NCBI GenBank assembly: GCA_021397835.1
Contig: JAJFZO010000094.1
Location: forward strand, 3,574,501-3,638,500
DNA: 64,000 bases
Origin: Moringa oleifera
Taxonomy: Eukaryota; Streptophyta; Magnoliopsida; Brassicales; Moringaceae
Reading direction: 5' to 3'
Position numbers and translations under genes: made by a program. This document shows, piece by piece, positions 37,101 through 49,284 of this stretch (position 1 is its first letter; each line of letters starts with the position of its first letter). The notes beneath the pieces were generated by a model. The model saw only the letters and a list, made by a program, of their open reading frames with translations. It had not been told where the DNA came from and ran no database searches.

Positions 37101-37519
37101 AAAGCATGTGCAACCAAGTAAGTAAACCTGTCCATGATGCAGTTAGATTTTGACACAAAAATTGAAAAAAACTCTGAGTCGACGCGTCAGCGACACGTAC
37201 TCTTCGGGTTCGTGCGACGGACGCGCCTCTCAGTTAGTAGGAATGCTTTTGTCAGCTTGCGGGTGCACTGCTGCTTATTAAAATGGCGGGTTAGTTTGGG
37301 TGTCGCCATTCTCTTCAGGATAACCACTAACAGAAAGAGATTCCTCCTTTTGGGCTTTGCATACGCAGCGCCACTGTATTGCAACGCTCCTGCTTCCCCT
37401 CTCTTTGCTACTCGATAGCGTATCTCTTTCCATCATTTCTTGTCGATTTTGGTCTTTCTGCTTGTTTCCTGTACTCTTCTCTCTTCTCTCTCTCTCTGTT
37501 AAAAGAAGGGAAAAGCAAT
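31195..37519. other. Spacer between CAP-G and the Nudix gene
   Basis: Starts with the CAP-G 3' untranslated region. The rest is AT-rich with homopolymer runs (32150-32165, 34796-34810) and a partial copy of the dispersed repeat near 35480-35720. Less AT-rich patches at 32520-33010 and 35870-36300 have only short frames without signatures. A CT-rich leader at 37465-37519 precedes the Nudix start codon. Confidence 0.5.
35480..35720. repeat. Partial copy of dispersed AT-rich repeat
   Basis: Contains the core ACTATCAAAAATTAAA, then AAAAAATAACTTATAAAT, then ATTATTTAAATTTAATAAAT, in the same order as at 40446 and 61201. The downstream half seen in other copies is not clear here. Confidence 0.4.
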
Positions 37520-39448
37520 ATGGTTGCTGTGGTTTCTCAAGAAAATGTGGTAGCTCTGGTTTCTCGCACAGGAAGGCACTTGCAGCGTTACAGTAAAGGC
37601 CGCCGCCAAGTAGTCGGGTTTGTCTCTCTCCCTTCCTCTGTTTCTCTCTCTCTCAAGAATTCGAGCATAATACTTTGGGGATCTTAATTTTGGTTTCTTA
37701 TGATCTTTAATTTCACGTGGTAATTAGTTAATCAGGATGTTAATAGTTAATTTCTTTTTCTTACCTTTCAACTGGAGTAGTTATGCGGATTACTGCCATC
37801 GTTTTCCTCTGCAAGTGAAAGTAAATTCAAGGCCAAAAGAGAAAGGGAGTAGGCCAGAGTTTGGATAAGAAAGTGAGCAGACAAAAAGTTGAAAAAGTAA
37901 AAAATGGGATACGTTCCAATAGACTAAAATAATTTTATATGATACCTTTTACCATGAAGATTAAGAGAAATTAAATAACTAAGTTAGGAGAGATCAAACA
38001 TTCAGAAGTCTCGAGGATTTAATCTAAAAGAAATTATAATATTTCTTGCCTCTCTGGGTGCCTCATTTACAGAAAAGGTAACCTAAGCTTTGGTGTTTTT
38101 TTTTTTTTTAAATTATGTAAAATGGAAATCTAATTTTCTGTGTAGTATCAACAAATCGGACATTACTAAGTTGGGTGACTTAACTGACACCTAGAGTCTG
38201 GAAGAGCAGTAGAGGAGTTATTGTTTAGAAACTTGAAGGACCCACAAGCCACAAATAATTGGCCTTGTTTTCTTATGAACAAGGAGGGTCCACTCTCTTT
38301 TTTGTACAAGACAGATTTATTTGACTTTATGGACACTGTCGTTTCAGTTTACTTTAAGATATGGACAAGTTACTAGGACTAACAATTCACATGTTGCTGA
38401 TTGACATCTCAGCCGGCAAAATTGATTTAATGTGCATACAAGATTTGTAGGAAATACAAATAAGTTTTACATAGCTAAACTGAAATTGCAAACAAATGGA
38501 TCCATAATTTGTATGTTTGTGAGGCGAGAATTGTGTTTTTAATTAGTTCTGATCATTTCCCTGTTTGATTACTATTGCGCAGATGCATACCATATAGATA
38601 TAAGAATCCCAAACAAAAAGTTGTTGAAGATGAAGAAGGTTTAGAGGTTCTTGTCATCAGTTCACAGAAAGGAAAAGGAATGTTGTTCCCAAAGGTACCA
38701 GATCAAACTTCTCCGCCGCCCCCGCCCCCCCCCCCCCTTTATTTGATATACATTTGTAGCTAGGTACCAACTCCATTATTATCTGATTATAATCAGGCAA
38801 TAATGCATTGCTTTCTTTTCAATAATTGTGATTCTCTCAATCTACAAATAACTAAATGCACCAGTTGATCTAATTATTAACAGGGAGGTTGGGAATTAGA
38901 TGAATCAAAGAAAGAGGCAGCTCTCCGAGAGACTCTAGAGGAAGCCGGCGTTCGTGGCACTGTTGAGGTTAGCTTTTCTTCACACTTCTTAGTTTGAATA
39001 GCTTTTAGAAACAAGATGGAATTTTATTGTATGTCCCATTTGGGTTTTCCATTATGGATGGTCTAATTTATTTACCAATTGGAAATTTCTTTTGCAGCGT
39101 GAGTTGGGGAAATGGAGTTTCAAGAGCAAAACACATGACACTTACTATGAAGGGTACATGTTCCCTCTCCATGTTCAAGAGCAACTAGATATCTGGCCGG
39201 AGAAAAATGTTCGTCAAAGAAAATGGGTATGCACAGTTTGCGTAAAATATGGAAAATTTTAAAACTAAAATTGAATGTGCTGGAACAATTTTCTGATCCT
39301 CTATATGTATATACAGATGAGTGTGAAAGAGGCCAGAAGGGTTTGCCAGTATTTGTGGATGAAGGAAGCATTGGATGTATTAGTAGAGCGATTCACAGCC
39401 AAGCAAGGACATGATAAGAAAGAAGTAAAGCCTTGTTCTCTAATCTAA
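37520..39448 (+). CDS. Nudix hydrolase, NUDT17/18-like
   Basis: Hydrolyses a nucleoside diphosphate linked to another moiety; this plant subfamily resembles diphosphoinositol-polyphosphate and diadenosine-polyphosphate hydrolases. Five exons: 37520-37617, 38583-38694, 38884-38967, 39098-39226, 39317-39448. They sum to 555 nt, that is 184 residues plus TAA. The N-terminus carries VSRTGRHLQRYSKGRRQVVG then CIPYRYK. The Nudix box is complete at residues 71-93, covering the start of exon 3: Gly at the start, Glu at 77, then RETLEEAGV, so the metal-binding REXXEE residues are all there. The next exon begins RELGKWSF and includes TYYEGYMFPL and WPEKNVRQRKW, conserved in plant homologues. No obvious transit peptide. 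The true substrate cannot be told from sequence. I recall no Nudix gene at the matching Arabidopsis positions. Confidence 0.93.
38725..38737. repeat. Poly-C run in Nudix intron 2
   Basis: Thirteen consecutive C residues, 30 bp after the splice donor at 38695, preceded by CCG units. An unusually G/C-pure tract for this AT-rich region. Confidence 0.9.
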
Positions 39449-40339
39449 GTTGGAAACAAGAATCTGACTTGTACATAGAAAATTGTTGAAAGCCATGTTG
39501 CCTGTAGATCAGCTGCTAGAGATTACATGTAGGAACCAAGCAAACAAGCAAGGGTACCACTGACATTACTCTCAAGAGATCGGAGAAGAGATCAAGTTGG
39601 CATTCTGGGTTCTTACTACACATAAGAACGAAGGAAACTGGCAATGTTAACACAAACACATTAGAGGCTACATGTTGACAAAACTTTGTACAACATTGTT
39701 CCTGGAAATTAAAATTCGCTGATTTTGTTTTGAGAAACATGTTTTTATTTTGCAAGAATAATGGAAACTGGCTTACTTCTTTTTTGGGCTCCTAAATGAA
39801 AGACTCTCATTCCTAAACCGAGGAACATTGCAATTTCTGGTGTAATTCAACAAAAATGGTAGTGGGCTTTGGTTGCTTTGTGGACAACATGAATGGAAGC
39901 TTGAGATGTTTGAACTGTTGGCTCTTGCCTTCTACAGGAATCCATGTCCCTCATGTTAAACCTCTCAATTTTTGCAGTCATTTTCATGATAAAAATCTCC
40001 CCAAGAAACCTTCCTTTTAGAACTGTGGTGATCTCGACTTTTCAACTCTAAGCAGGCATTAATTAAGCCTCGAAAGTGCAATCTTAAATTTTTCATTCTC
40101 TTAGAACCTCTCGGCTTTCTAACGAAGCAATCACTTAATCTCACGTACTACATTGCCAGACCCATTCCTTTTCTTCTTTAATTTCATGGGCCCTTCCAAC
40201 TGTGCAAGACGATCTTGCCAGCCAGCCACACAGTTATGTGAAAATGACACCGGGTATGTATTTTAGATATCACACGGAAAGTATACATTAAATGATTGAA
40301 GGGTCAATTTTGCAATTTAGATCATCCAAAATGGTTGAT
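39449..40339. other. Nudix 3' region and spacer
   Basis: Moderate AT content, containing the Nudix 3' untranslated region. No coding signal was seen beyond it. Confidence 0.4.
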
Positions 40340-40680
40340 CAAATAAACCTTATAAAAAAGTTTAAAAATTAAAAAATTCAAAATAAAGATCTTTTACTAT
40401 ATAAAAATTTTAAAATTTTTAATACAAAAAATATTTTTTAAAAATTATACTATCAAAAATTTTAAAATTAATAAAAAATAACTTGATAATCAAAATTATT
40501 CAAATTTAAAAAATAAAATTAAAATTGAGTGTAAATCTATTAAATAATTTTTTAAAGTATTTTAATAATAAAAATATCATAATTTTTCACACTTTTTTTC
40601 ACCAAAATTTAATGTGAAAAAAATCGATAGATTAGAATTTGTTTGAAAAAATTTTAAAAATTAATATTTAATTCAAGAAA
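40340..40680. repeat. Copy of dispersed AT-rich repeat
   Basis: The best reference copy. Its core at 40446-40524 aligns almost end to end with 61201-61280, with only scattered mismatches. The part after it (ATTTTAATAATAAAAATATC, then CACCAAAATTTAAT) matches 7080-7140 and 16485-16550. Copies at 6790, 16230 and 40340 are in the same orientation. Confidence 0.55.
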
Positions 40681-40964
40681 AAAAGTAAAACTCATGATTT
40701 AAAAAGTCGTTTATCCAAGTATAAAAATTAATATAATAATTTCAGTCAAAATGAATGATAAATAACATTTAATTAATTGGAAAAATATCATTAATGTTAT
40801 AAACTGTGAATCATAATATGTTTATGATGTAATCTAATTAATCATTAATTTTGATTATACACATAAAGTACAATTTGAATATTTTTGATGATAGCAAGAC
40901 AATGAATTGCTTTTTTATTAAACTTAACTCATATAACAATATATCATAAAAATTAAAAAATTAA

Positions 40965-41310
40965 AAAACCGTCCTCAATGATACTGATTTTAAAACATTG
41001 TCATGTAATCATGATGATGAAAACAACTATGATTTTAAAAACTGTTGTTAAATTTATGGTAATTTTAAAAACATTTCTTAAAATTTATGAAAAATTCATC
41101 ATAAATATCATAATTTTAAAAAATTATCATAAAATTATAATAATTATGAAAACTATTGTAAAATTAGAATAGTATTACAAATTTTATTTTAAAATATTAT
41201 CATAAATTATGTTGATATTAAAAAATAACAATAAATTTATAATAGTTTTCAAAATTTTATAATTTTATGACGGTTTTAAAAATTTATCATCAAAATGTAA
41301 TAATTTTTTC
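40965..41310. repeat. Degenerate ~30-bp tandem array, CACTA-like
   Basis: About ten diverged units of roughly 30 bp resembling ATGATGGTTTTAAAAA followed by TTATCATAAAATTT. Good units are at 41016-41050, 41056-41085, 41108-41135 and 41266-41297; the last contains TATGACGGTTTTAAAAA. Such short GACGGTTTT-type repeats are typical of the subterminal regions of plant CACTA transposons, where the transposase binds. No CACTA terminal inverted repeat was found by eye on either side, so the assignment is inference. Confidence 0.45.
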
Positions 41311-44002
41311 ATTTAAATTTTTTAATAATCATTTTATCTTTACCAAATACATCTTAATTTATCATTAGTTTGTTATTTAATTGCTTTTCATTCATTGATT
41401 AATTAAATTGTTACATCATAAATTACCTTTTCACATCTTAAACTTTGTTTTAAAAAATTAAGAAACCAAAAAAAATAAATTTCATTCAAATTTCTAACAA
41501 TTATCTAATATTTTAAATCACACATTAAACAAATAATAAATATAAATTAATAATGTTTTTCTTTTTTATTTTTTTGTTTGATTTTGCAAAAGAATTGAGT
41601 GAATGGTTAAAAAATAAAAGAGATTTTTTGTCAATAGTGAACTCATACTCATATTGATACTTAATGCAGAAGGAGTATATTATATATTAAAGATAAATTA
41701 TAAGTTTACTCATATTTAAAATTTGAATATTTTTTAAATATTTTTTTTAAAAATCAACAAATAAATAGTAATTTAATAATAATATGAAAATCAAATAACT
41801 TGTGATTATTTAAATAATAAATAAATAAGATCTAATTGTCATAAATTTGTGATTATGCAAAGCAACTACTATACACCAAATTTGATTAAAATGTATGAAC
41901 AAAAATCAAATACTTGAACTACATACCTTTCTATATATATGCAACGAAGTTAAGATTGATGCAAACACCAAATGAGCCACCGGCAACTTAGCAAAATTTC
42001 AATAACATTTCACAATCCATTCATATATATTGCAACAAATCTTTCAAATCACCTAACATGTCTCTATACCCACCATCTTACAAATTTCATCCGCATTTCA
42101 CAATTGAATATCTCTATCAATAACAAAAAAATTAAATATTTATATCATATTTTTACCATACCTTCGTAATGACAATGATAAAAATGTTTTGATGATGGGA
42201 TGCTCAATATGAGTTTTTTGAGGGAATTTTCGTAATGATCTCTTTTGCATACAGCCATTCGGATGAGTGGCTTTTGAAGATGATGAGCAGAGAGCAAAAA
42301 AATTTCGATCGACAAAAATTTGGGATTCATCTCGAATATGGTTATGAAAAAATAGGTTTGAGCAGCAATATTCAATCAAAGATGGAAGATGGAGAATGAG
42401 AGATGAAGAAGAATGTGGAGAAAACGAGGAAAAAGAATAGGTTTTGGAGGATAATGAAATGGATATCCTTTAAGAGGGAGTTTCCAAATTTTTAAAAATT
42501 AAATAAAAATCAATTTAATTGAAAAGTTTAAGGATTGAATTGTATTATTTTATGTATTTAATTTAAAAATATATAAATTAGTGGACTACAAATCATTAAG
42601 CCTAGTTAACCTAATAGCCTTTCTATGTTACGTCGCTCCCTGGCCCAAATGAATAAAAAAAATGGTTAGAACGACTTCATCGAGCAACAGAAAGATAGGC
42701 CCAAGGTCGATTACACAACAAAGAAAGTTAGAACGACAGTGCAGCATGTGGCTGGCCACCACGCCGAACTGATTGGGCTAAAACGAAAGGTTGTTCTGTG
42801 AGGAGCATTATTAGCTCTTGTGGACTGCGTAGCTTCGGGAGAAGGAAGTGAAAATGACGACAGAATTGGTTATAGGTCAAGGCGGTTACACCACAACGGC
42901 ACCGTTGGCACGTGGAGACCAAAGACAAATCGCCATTAATCTCAAACGACATTGGCGACGGTGACATCCTCTCCCTGCCATCTCTTTCTAGATCGGATTC
43001 GTGGGAATCAAACAGACCTCACCCTCTTCTTGAGCAAAGCAATCAATAAAACTTGTGAAGGATAGATGGTGAGAGTGTGTGAGAGAGAGAAGAAGGAGAG
43101 AGCCTGTTTAGTTTATCTTGTTTGGGAGCGAGAGCAAGAACTCAGAACATTTAATGCGAAATGCCCCCACAGTTTTTAGTTGCCACTCTCAGCCTATAAG
43201 GTAGGGTGACCCCAAACAAAGGCTTGCAATCTACCAAGAAAAAAGATAGGGACATTACTTAAAAGTGTATATAGTAATTAAAGAGAACTATAAAGAACTT
43301 CAAGAAGGGAATTATGTTCTGCTACCAAAATATATATGTGTTTGTGGAAGACCAATATCCACAAAATACAGCTAACAAAGTTAGAACCGATCATGCTTTT
43401 GCGGATAATGACAAAATAATTAATTGTGTTTAATGAAGGAGGCCAATAATGGAAGTGGTGTGCTCTTGTTAATTTTTTAATAATAATTAAAGAACGGTTT
43501 GATTATTTATGGAGCAATTAAAATAGGGATTTAATTATTTATGTACTTGTTTATTTTGCTAACCATGTAATTAATTAAGCTGCTCTTTACTTCAAATCAA
43601 AGCTACCTTAAAAGCAGAGTAGTGGGATGGTACAGTTGTTTGTGTGTCTTCACCCGAAAAAGTTCCATGCATTATACATACTTTCACGTACCCAACAAAA
43701 ATAAAATAAATAAATAAATAAAGTATAAAGTAACATTTTAGAAAAAGTTAAAATTTTCAGATAAAAATGGGCGTTTGAAGACGTTAACAGTACCAATAAA
43801 AGTCAAATGTTTCTTTTCAATTTCTGTTTGCTCTTTTACTTTTTAGGGGTAAAAGCAAGCCTAGTCGCTCTTTGTTAATTTAATTAAAATTAAACCTGTA
43901 AGTTTTTCTCCTTTGTTCTTTCTTCCTTCATTCCTCTGTAGTTAAATTAAGTTAAAAGCAGTAGCTTCCTTTTCGTCTTTTCTTGAGGCAGGCCTTTTAC
44001 AG
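41311..44002. other. Repeat-rich spacer upstream of PDLP
   Basis: AT-rich to about 42130. A purine-rich block at 42200-42480 follows that may belong to the same decayed transposon as the array. A less AT-rich patch at 42600-43160 carries a 79-codon minus-strand frame (42728-42967) without recognisable family. From about 43600 it becomes the PDLP promoter. Confidence 0.4.
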
Positions 44003-44010
44003 CTATATAA
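44003..44010 (+). promoter_or_regulatory. Probable TATA box of the PDLP gene
   Basis: CTATATAA about 215 bp upstream of the ATG, followed by a CT-rich leader at 44171-44205. The distance implies a leader of roughly 185 nt. The start site is inferred. Confidence 0.4.
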
Positions 44011-44224
44011 TTGAAGGTCTTTTGAACATTGTTGTTTTAGTCATATGTGTTTCTGTGAGACCAAAGCCTTCTTCCTCAGCGGCTTAAAGATGAAATGAGA
44101 GAGAGGATAGTCTTATATTAAGCTCGCTTTTATCCTTTCCTCACAGACCTTCGCGTTAATTTGAATTAACTCTTTCTCTCTCTCCATCTCTGTGTCTCTG
44201 TCCTCACAGAAACCTTGTCCGGTC

Positions 44225-45299
44225 ATGGCAACGAGCTGCTGTCTCTTACTCTTCGCGTTCAGTCTTTGCTTGTCGTCTGTTCTGGTCCCTTCTTCTTCGT
44301 CGTCTACTGACTCCTTTGTCTATGGAGGCTGCACGCAGCAGAAGTACACGCCAGGCTCACCCTATGAGTCGAACATCAACTCCCTCCTCACGTCGCTTGT
44401 CAACTCAGCCACCTACTCGTCCTACAACAACTACACCATCTTGGGTTCAAGCCCGCAAGACGTCGTGTACGGGCTCTACCAGTGCCGCGGTGACCTGTCC
44501 ATGCCCGACTGTGCCACGTGCATTGCCCGCTCGGTGAGTCAAATTGGCGTGCTCTGCTCTCGGACTTGCGGCGGTGCGGTGCAGCTCCAGGGCTGCTACG
44601 TCAAGTACGACAATGCAACCTTTCTGGGTGTGGAGGACAAGACGGTGGTGTTCAAGAAATGCGGGCCGTCGGTTGCGTACGACACGGAGACGATGAGCCG
44701 TCGGGACGCGGTGTTGATGAGCCTGATGAATGCTGGTGGAGGATATCGGGTGGGTGGGTCCGGGGAAATCCAGGGTGTGGCCCAATGCGTGGGTGACTTG
44801 AGCCCCGGACAGTGCCAGGATTGCTTGTCGGAGGCGCTCGGACGGCTGAAAAACGATTGCGGGATGGCGGTGTATGGTGATATGTTCTTAAGCAAGTGCT
44901 ACGCTCGATACTCCACTGGCGACGCCCATTTCTACTCCAAGGCCCATAATGGTAAGCTATTCTGCAAAATCGATTATGGTAAATTTGAGGTTTTTAATGC
45001 TCTTCCTTTTCTGGGTTTTTTTTTTTGTTGTTAATTATCTAATTTTGTAGATAAATCAAGCGACGAAGGAGAGAAGACCTTTGCAATCATCATTGGATTA
45101 TTAGCTGGTGTTGCTCTGGTCATCATCTTCCTCATCTTCATAAGAAAGATATGCGAGGGACCTGGTAAAAGTTCTACTAGCTTTCCATCTTCATTATCCT
45201 ATTTTCCTTCTTTTTACTTTTTCTAGGAATTCGAACTGAAAAGAGAAGATACCATGGATTCAGTGGCCTTTTGATTTTCCCTTTGATGCAGGTAAATAA
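44225..45299 (+). CDS. Plasmodesmata-located protein (double DUF26), PDLP7-like
   Basis: Type I membrane protein with two DUF26 (Gnk2-like, cysteine-rich secretory) domains; PDLPs sit at plasmodesmata and regulate cell-to-cell movement and callose. Exon 1 44225-44951, exon 2 45051-45164, and a likely 8-nt coding end of exon 3 at 45292-45299 (GTAAATAA), giving 282 residues. Signal peptide about 1-28 (CCLLLFAFSLCLSSVLV). The two C-x8-C-x2-C motifs are at Cys87/96/99 (CRGDLSMPDCATC) and Cys188/197/200 (CVGDLSPGQCQDC). One membrane segment spans about 253-274 (AIIIGLLAGVALVIIFLIF), followed by a short tail RKICEGPGK. There is no kinase domain, so it is not a CRK. The ATG at 44225 is used because the open frame upstream has no earlier ATG. 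The last exon is uncertain (see findings). Probable counterpart of At5g37660. Confidence 0.9.
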
Positions 45300-48200
45300 A
45301 ATATAAGATGGGAATTTCTCAAAAGTCACCAGAATGGGCCTGAAGATGAAGCTGCAGAAGAGATTTGCTTTTGGTGACTCCTTTACCATCTTCATGATGT
45401 CAACTTTTCTTTCTCTTTTCCTTCTTTTCTGTTTGATTTCTTTTTTTATAGATATAACTGTCGAAAAAGGAGAGCCTGAGGAAAAAAGATGGGAAGATGT
45501 CTGACAGGGCATGCACCCAAATTTAAAGAAAGATAAGCAAAAGGGGAGATTTAGATTCCAATCTCCTTCCATCTCCACTTAACAAAGTTGTGAAAAAATG
45601 GCATATTCTTTTTTGTAAAGGTCCAAAATCATGTTAATTTTTATCATCTTCTCATGTTAATTGCCCATTTGGTCTGTTGGGTATGTACTATATATCCATT
45701 ACCCTCTTTGCAATTTTTATTAATTTCATTTTTAATACTATGTGGCATATGATACCTATAATGCAACTTATGTTGCCAGCTTTATTATTGGGCAGAACAG
45801 CTTCAATAATATTTTGCTGAAAGCCAAATAAAAAGGTCTATACAATTATGGCTCTTAGGATTCGGCTAATGTAAATTGATTTATGACTATATAAAAAAGT
45901 AAGAACACCATTGCTACTTGGATCTCAATCTCCCAATCCTTATCTACTATGTTTTGGAGTATATACTCAAAATTAATATGGATAAGATATAATTTATATT
46001 TTTAAATTTCACACAATTTAAAAGCAACTTCATCAACTAGCTAAGTATATTATTAATAATTTTTATATTTGTAGATACATTTTAAAGTTGTGAGGGATCG
46101 CCATAAACACATTTTGGATAAATATGAAAAAATCAAATTTTTATTCAGATTTTGATTTAAATCTCATCATTTTAATTTTATCAATTCTACATCTAAATTT
46201 TTAATCTGATTCAATTTAAACATTAGCTCAAACGATTATACAAAATTAATAATTTTTTTTATTATTGAAATACTTAAAATCTAACTCAAACAAATCGTGT
46301 TTTTTATTTCAAATTTATCCATCAAATTAGAATAATTTTTAATTCATCGAAGTGGTTTTTATAATTTTTTAAATTTTTTATAATATTAAATTATATATAT
46401 ATATATATATATCAATACTTAAAAATTTTTAATTTTCTTATAATTATAACTTGATCATTTTTTTACGTTCATATAAAATTTTAAATTAAAATTTATAGTA
46501 TAAAATTTTTAATTTATTTTTTTAATTTTTTAATAAAAACTTAAATTGACTTAAATTAATTAAAAATGCTAAACCAATAAAATTTAAATTAAAAATACAT
46601 ATAATTAAAATTTTTATTTATATTTATTCATTGGGTCATAGCAACAAAATTGATATTCATCATCAAACTAAGTTTAGAATGTGTTGAATCGATCAAATGT
46701 AAAATTTTATGAAAATACATTTTGGATTTCAAATAGTTCAAAATTCATCTTGTTAACCTTCATATAATTTGGGATAATTTTTTTGAATGTAAAAACTGTC
46801 TAATATCTTGATAAAAGCCACACCAATATCAAACAAAGTCTAATCACATTATTATTTTTATAATTAATATTTTTAAAATCAAATCAATTATTAAAATATT
46901 TAAAATTAAAAATCATGATACAAAACGAATAAAAAATTCAACTGTAATGATATGATAAATAATTGTAATAGTATAATATTTATTATTAAAATAAACAATA
47001 AAAACTAATAATGATTTTTAGAGAACAATAATAATGTTAAAAAAAATAATGATTTTTAAAAATATTTTATAAAATACTATCATTTTAATAAAAATTTAAT
47101 AATATTGATAATAAAAATAAGTCAAACTGTATTAAATGAATAAACCAATTAAAATTTTGAGTTGCTATTCAACCGGATAGACTGATTCGATCCAAAATTT
47201 AAAACATTATTATATAATACAAGTAACTATAAATTAATCTACAAACTTTTAAAAAGGCAAAATTACTTTGGTAAAGATTGATGAGCTTAGTTTGCTTGAT
47301 GAATAGGAAACTGTATGCATTGTACTAGATACGCGTAGGAGGGCTCATGGGGGGCCATGCATGTCGTGCGTATATACCTTGTAGGAAGCAATGGTGTTTG
47401 CATCATTCTTATAACCTCACTTCCTTAGATCCATTCTTTCATTTTTAAATTTAACTACTTTAGTTTTATTTATCCAATAATTCACTTGGAATCAACCTCC
47501 CATCATAGAAAGAAGAGTTTGTGTTCTTTGAGAAAATCGGATCTCGATTCCTTTTTCTCCTCCTTCCATCTGCACAATAAAGTCGCCATTTCCTTTCTTC
47601 AGTTTTCCTTTAGAAGGTAGACAAGCTAGGTAAGTCCTAACGCAGTCCAGCATAAAATGGTGGATTCCATGTGGGCACAATAAGCAAACAAAAAGAAAAT
47701 ATTTGCTTTCTCTCAAAAGCATATATGCAGTATATCCCCAAGGGTACTCCTACCATTAAAAGGCAATCACTTTTGGCACAAATTGTAAAAAAGGGTATTG
47801 ACATCCTGCAAGGTAGCTGATGAGTGATGGCTACCCTACGAATTAACTTTAGTGCTTTTTATGTTTAATCATGTTAGAGCATTTAGAAGACATCTTTATG
47901 GGAGACTAGACCCAACTCACAATTCAGATTATTGCATGCTTGCCTTGAATCCATTGCTGGCCCATCTCACCTTACTGGTTAAGGAAGAGATCGTGAGAGG
48001 GGATCATGCACGCAAGGGGCACTGGCACTACTTATGGGTTTAATTCTCATACAGCAGAAAAAAAAAAAGGTAAAACAGGTGGCGCTTCTTCATGCACTAA
48101 ATATAATCATTATGTAATTCTAAAATAATGAAATTACTATTAAAGTTGACAACAGATCATGAGACTATAATGTAAAATCAACTGCTAATTAGGTTACTAT

Positions 48201-48840
48201 TTTGCACACATTTGCATCACATAAAGATTCAAGTGATGGTAAGTTGGACATTTCTTTCTCTTTTAGTAGCTTTTGGAATTGGAAAGCATGATGGATGGCT
48301 AGCAGAATTGACACAAAAAAGATGAAAAGATCATGGACCAAGAGACATCTTCAGTCTAATACATGCTATTAAAGGAATCAAATACAAAATGTTAAAAAAG
48401 GAACAAAAACCTTTTTTTTTTTTAACTTCTTGATGAAAACGTTAGAAAGAAACATAACTTAACATTATTGTTTTTCTCCTTTTTGTTTTTTTCTTTGTGG
48501 TGAAAAATGTTATTAGTATACTGGTATTAAAGTTTTCTTTTTGATAGACAGGGTATAAACTTGTGATGGGTCAATTTTCTTTCAAAGAGCTCAGCCCAGG
48601 AACAATGACAATCCGATTCAGATACGCGAATGGTTCAGCTCGGATCAAGCCCATCTTCGAAGACAGTGAGGAAAACCAAACTTTGGGTCGCCGAGTCTTA
48701 TCCCAGTGGTATGGTTTGAAAATGGGCCTCATTGCTGAGTCAGTTTCTTGCTAAAGCCCATTTCAAATCTTCGTCAAATCCAACAAATTTCATACGGTTT
48801 TGATCAACTAAGGATCCAGATCGTTCTACCCAGTCTTTTT
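45300..48840. other. AT-rich spacer between PDLP and the small HSP
   Basis: Contains the PDLP 3' region, a (TA)n run at 46392-46412, AT-rich sequence related to the dispersed repeat (46100-46640), and a less AT-rich patch at 47280-48070 ending in an A-run (48057-48068). Short frames there show no signature. No gene is supported. Confidence 0.45.
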
Positions 48841-48845
48841 CAAAG

Positions 48846-48902
48846 TTCTAGACAATTGCAAAATCCCCTGTTAAGTGGATAAGTCACCGGGAACATTCTG
48901 GA
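48846..48902 (+). promoter_or_regulatory. Heat-shock elements of the small HSP gene
   Basis: GAACATTCTGGA at 48891-48902 fits the alternating GAAnnTTCnnGAA heat-shock factor site over almost three units. A second partial site, TTCTAGAC, is at 48846-48853. They lie 130-185 bp upstream of the ATG and just before a TATA-like TTTATTTAA at 48917-48925. This predicts heat induction through HSF binding. Confidence 0.65.
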
Positions 48903-49030
48903 TACTCTCCCATCACTTTATTTAATCTCCGGTTATAACCCAACCTGTCAATGCTCTGAACCGAACAGACAATCTGCATATTTCATAACCAGAAATACCA
49001 GAGCCGGCGTCGTTCCAGCTCAAGGTAGCA

Positions 49031-49241
49031 ATGGAGGATGTTATCTTCGGGTACCCTTTTAGGCGCTTCTTTTTGAACCCTCCGGTCTTCCGCGACTGGT
49101 CCGGATCAACGGCCTTGGTGGACTGGCTTGAATCCCCCTCTGCCCACATCTTCAAGGTCAACGTCCCAGGTAACCAAACATTTGATTTCACCAATTTTCA
49201 GCTCTAGATTGTGTGAGTTTTGTGTATTAAGTATTTCTCTA

Positions 49242-49284
<43 letters not shown>

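Noticed and set aside
40978..41172. 64-codon frame rich in Ile, Met and Lys
   Set aside because: Direct translation of the degenerate tandem array; repetitive DNA, not a gene.
42140..42379. Two overlapping minus-strand frames of 76-79 codons
   Set aside because: No family signature, and they lie in a block that may be decayed transposon.
44447..44895. Antisense frames of 99-112 codons over the PDLP first exon
   Set aside because: Long only because the exon is GC-rich; the sense frame has clear DUF26 motifs.
47492..47722. 76-codon minus-strand frame with Cys and His residues
   Set aside because: Considered as a zinc-knuckle gag remnant, but the Cys/His spacing does not fit.
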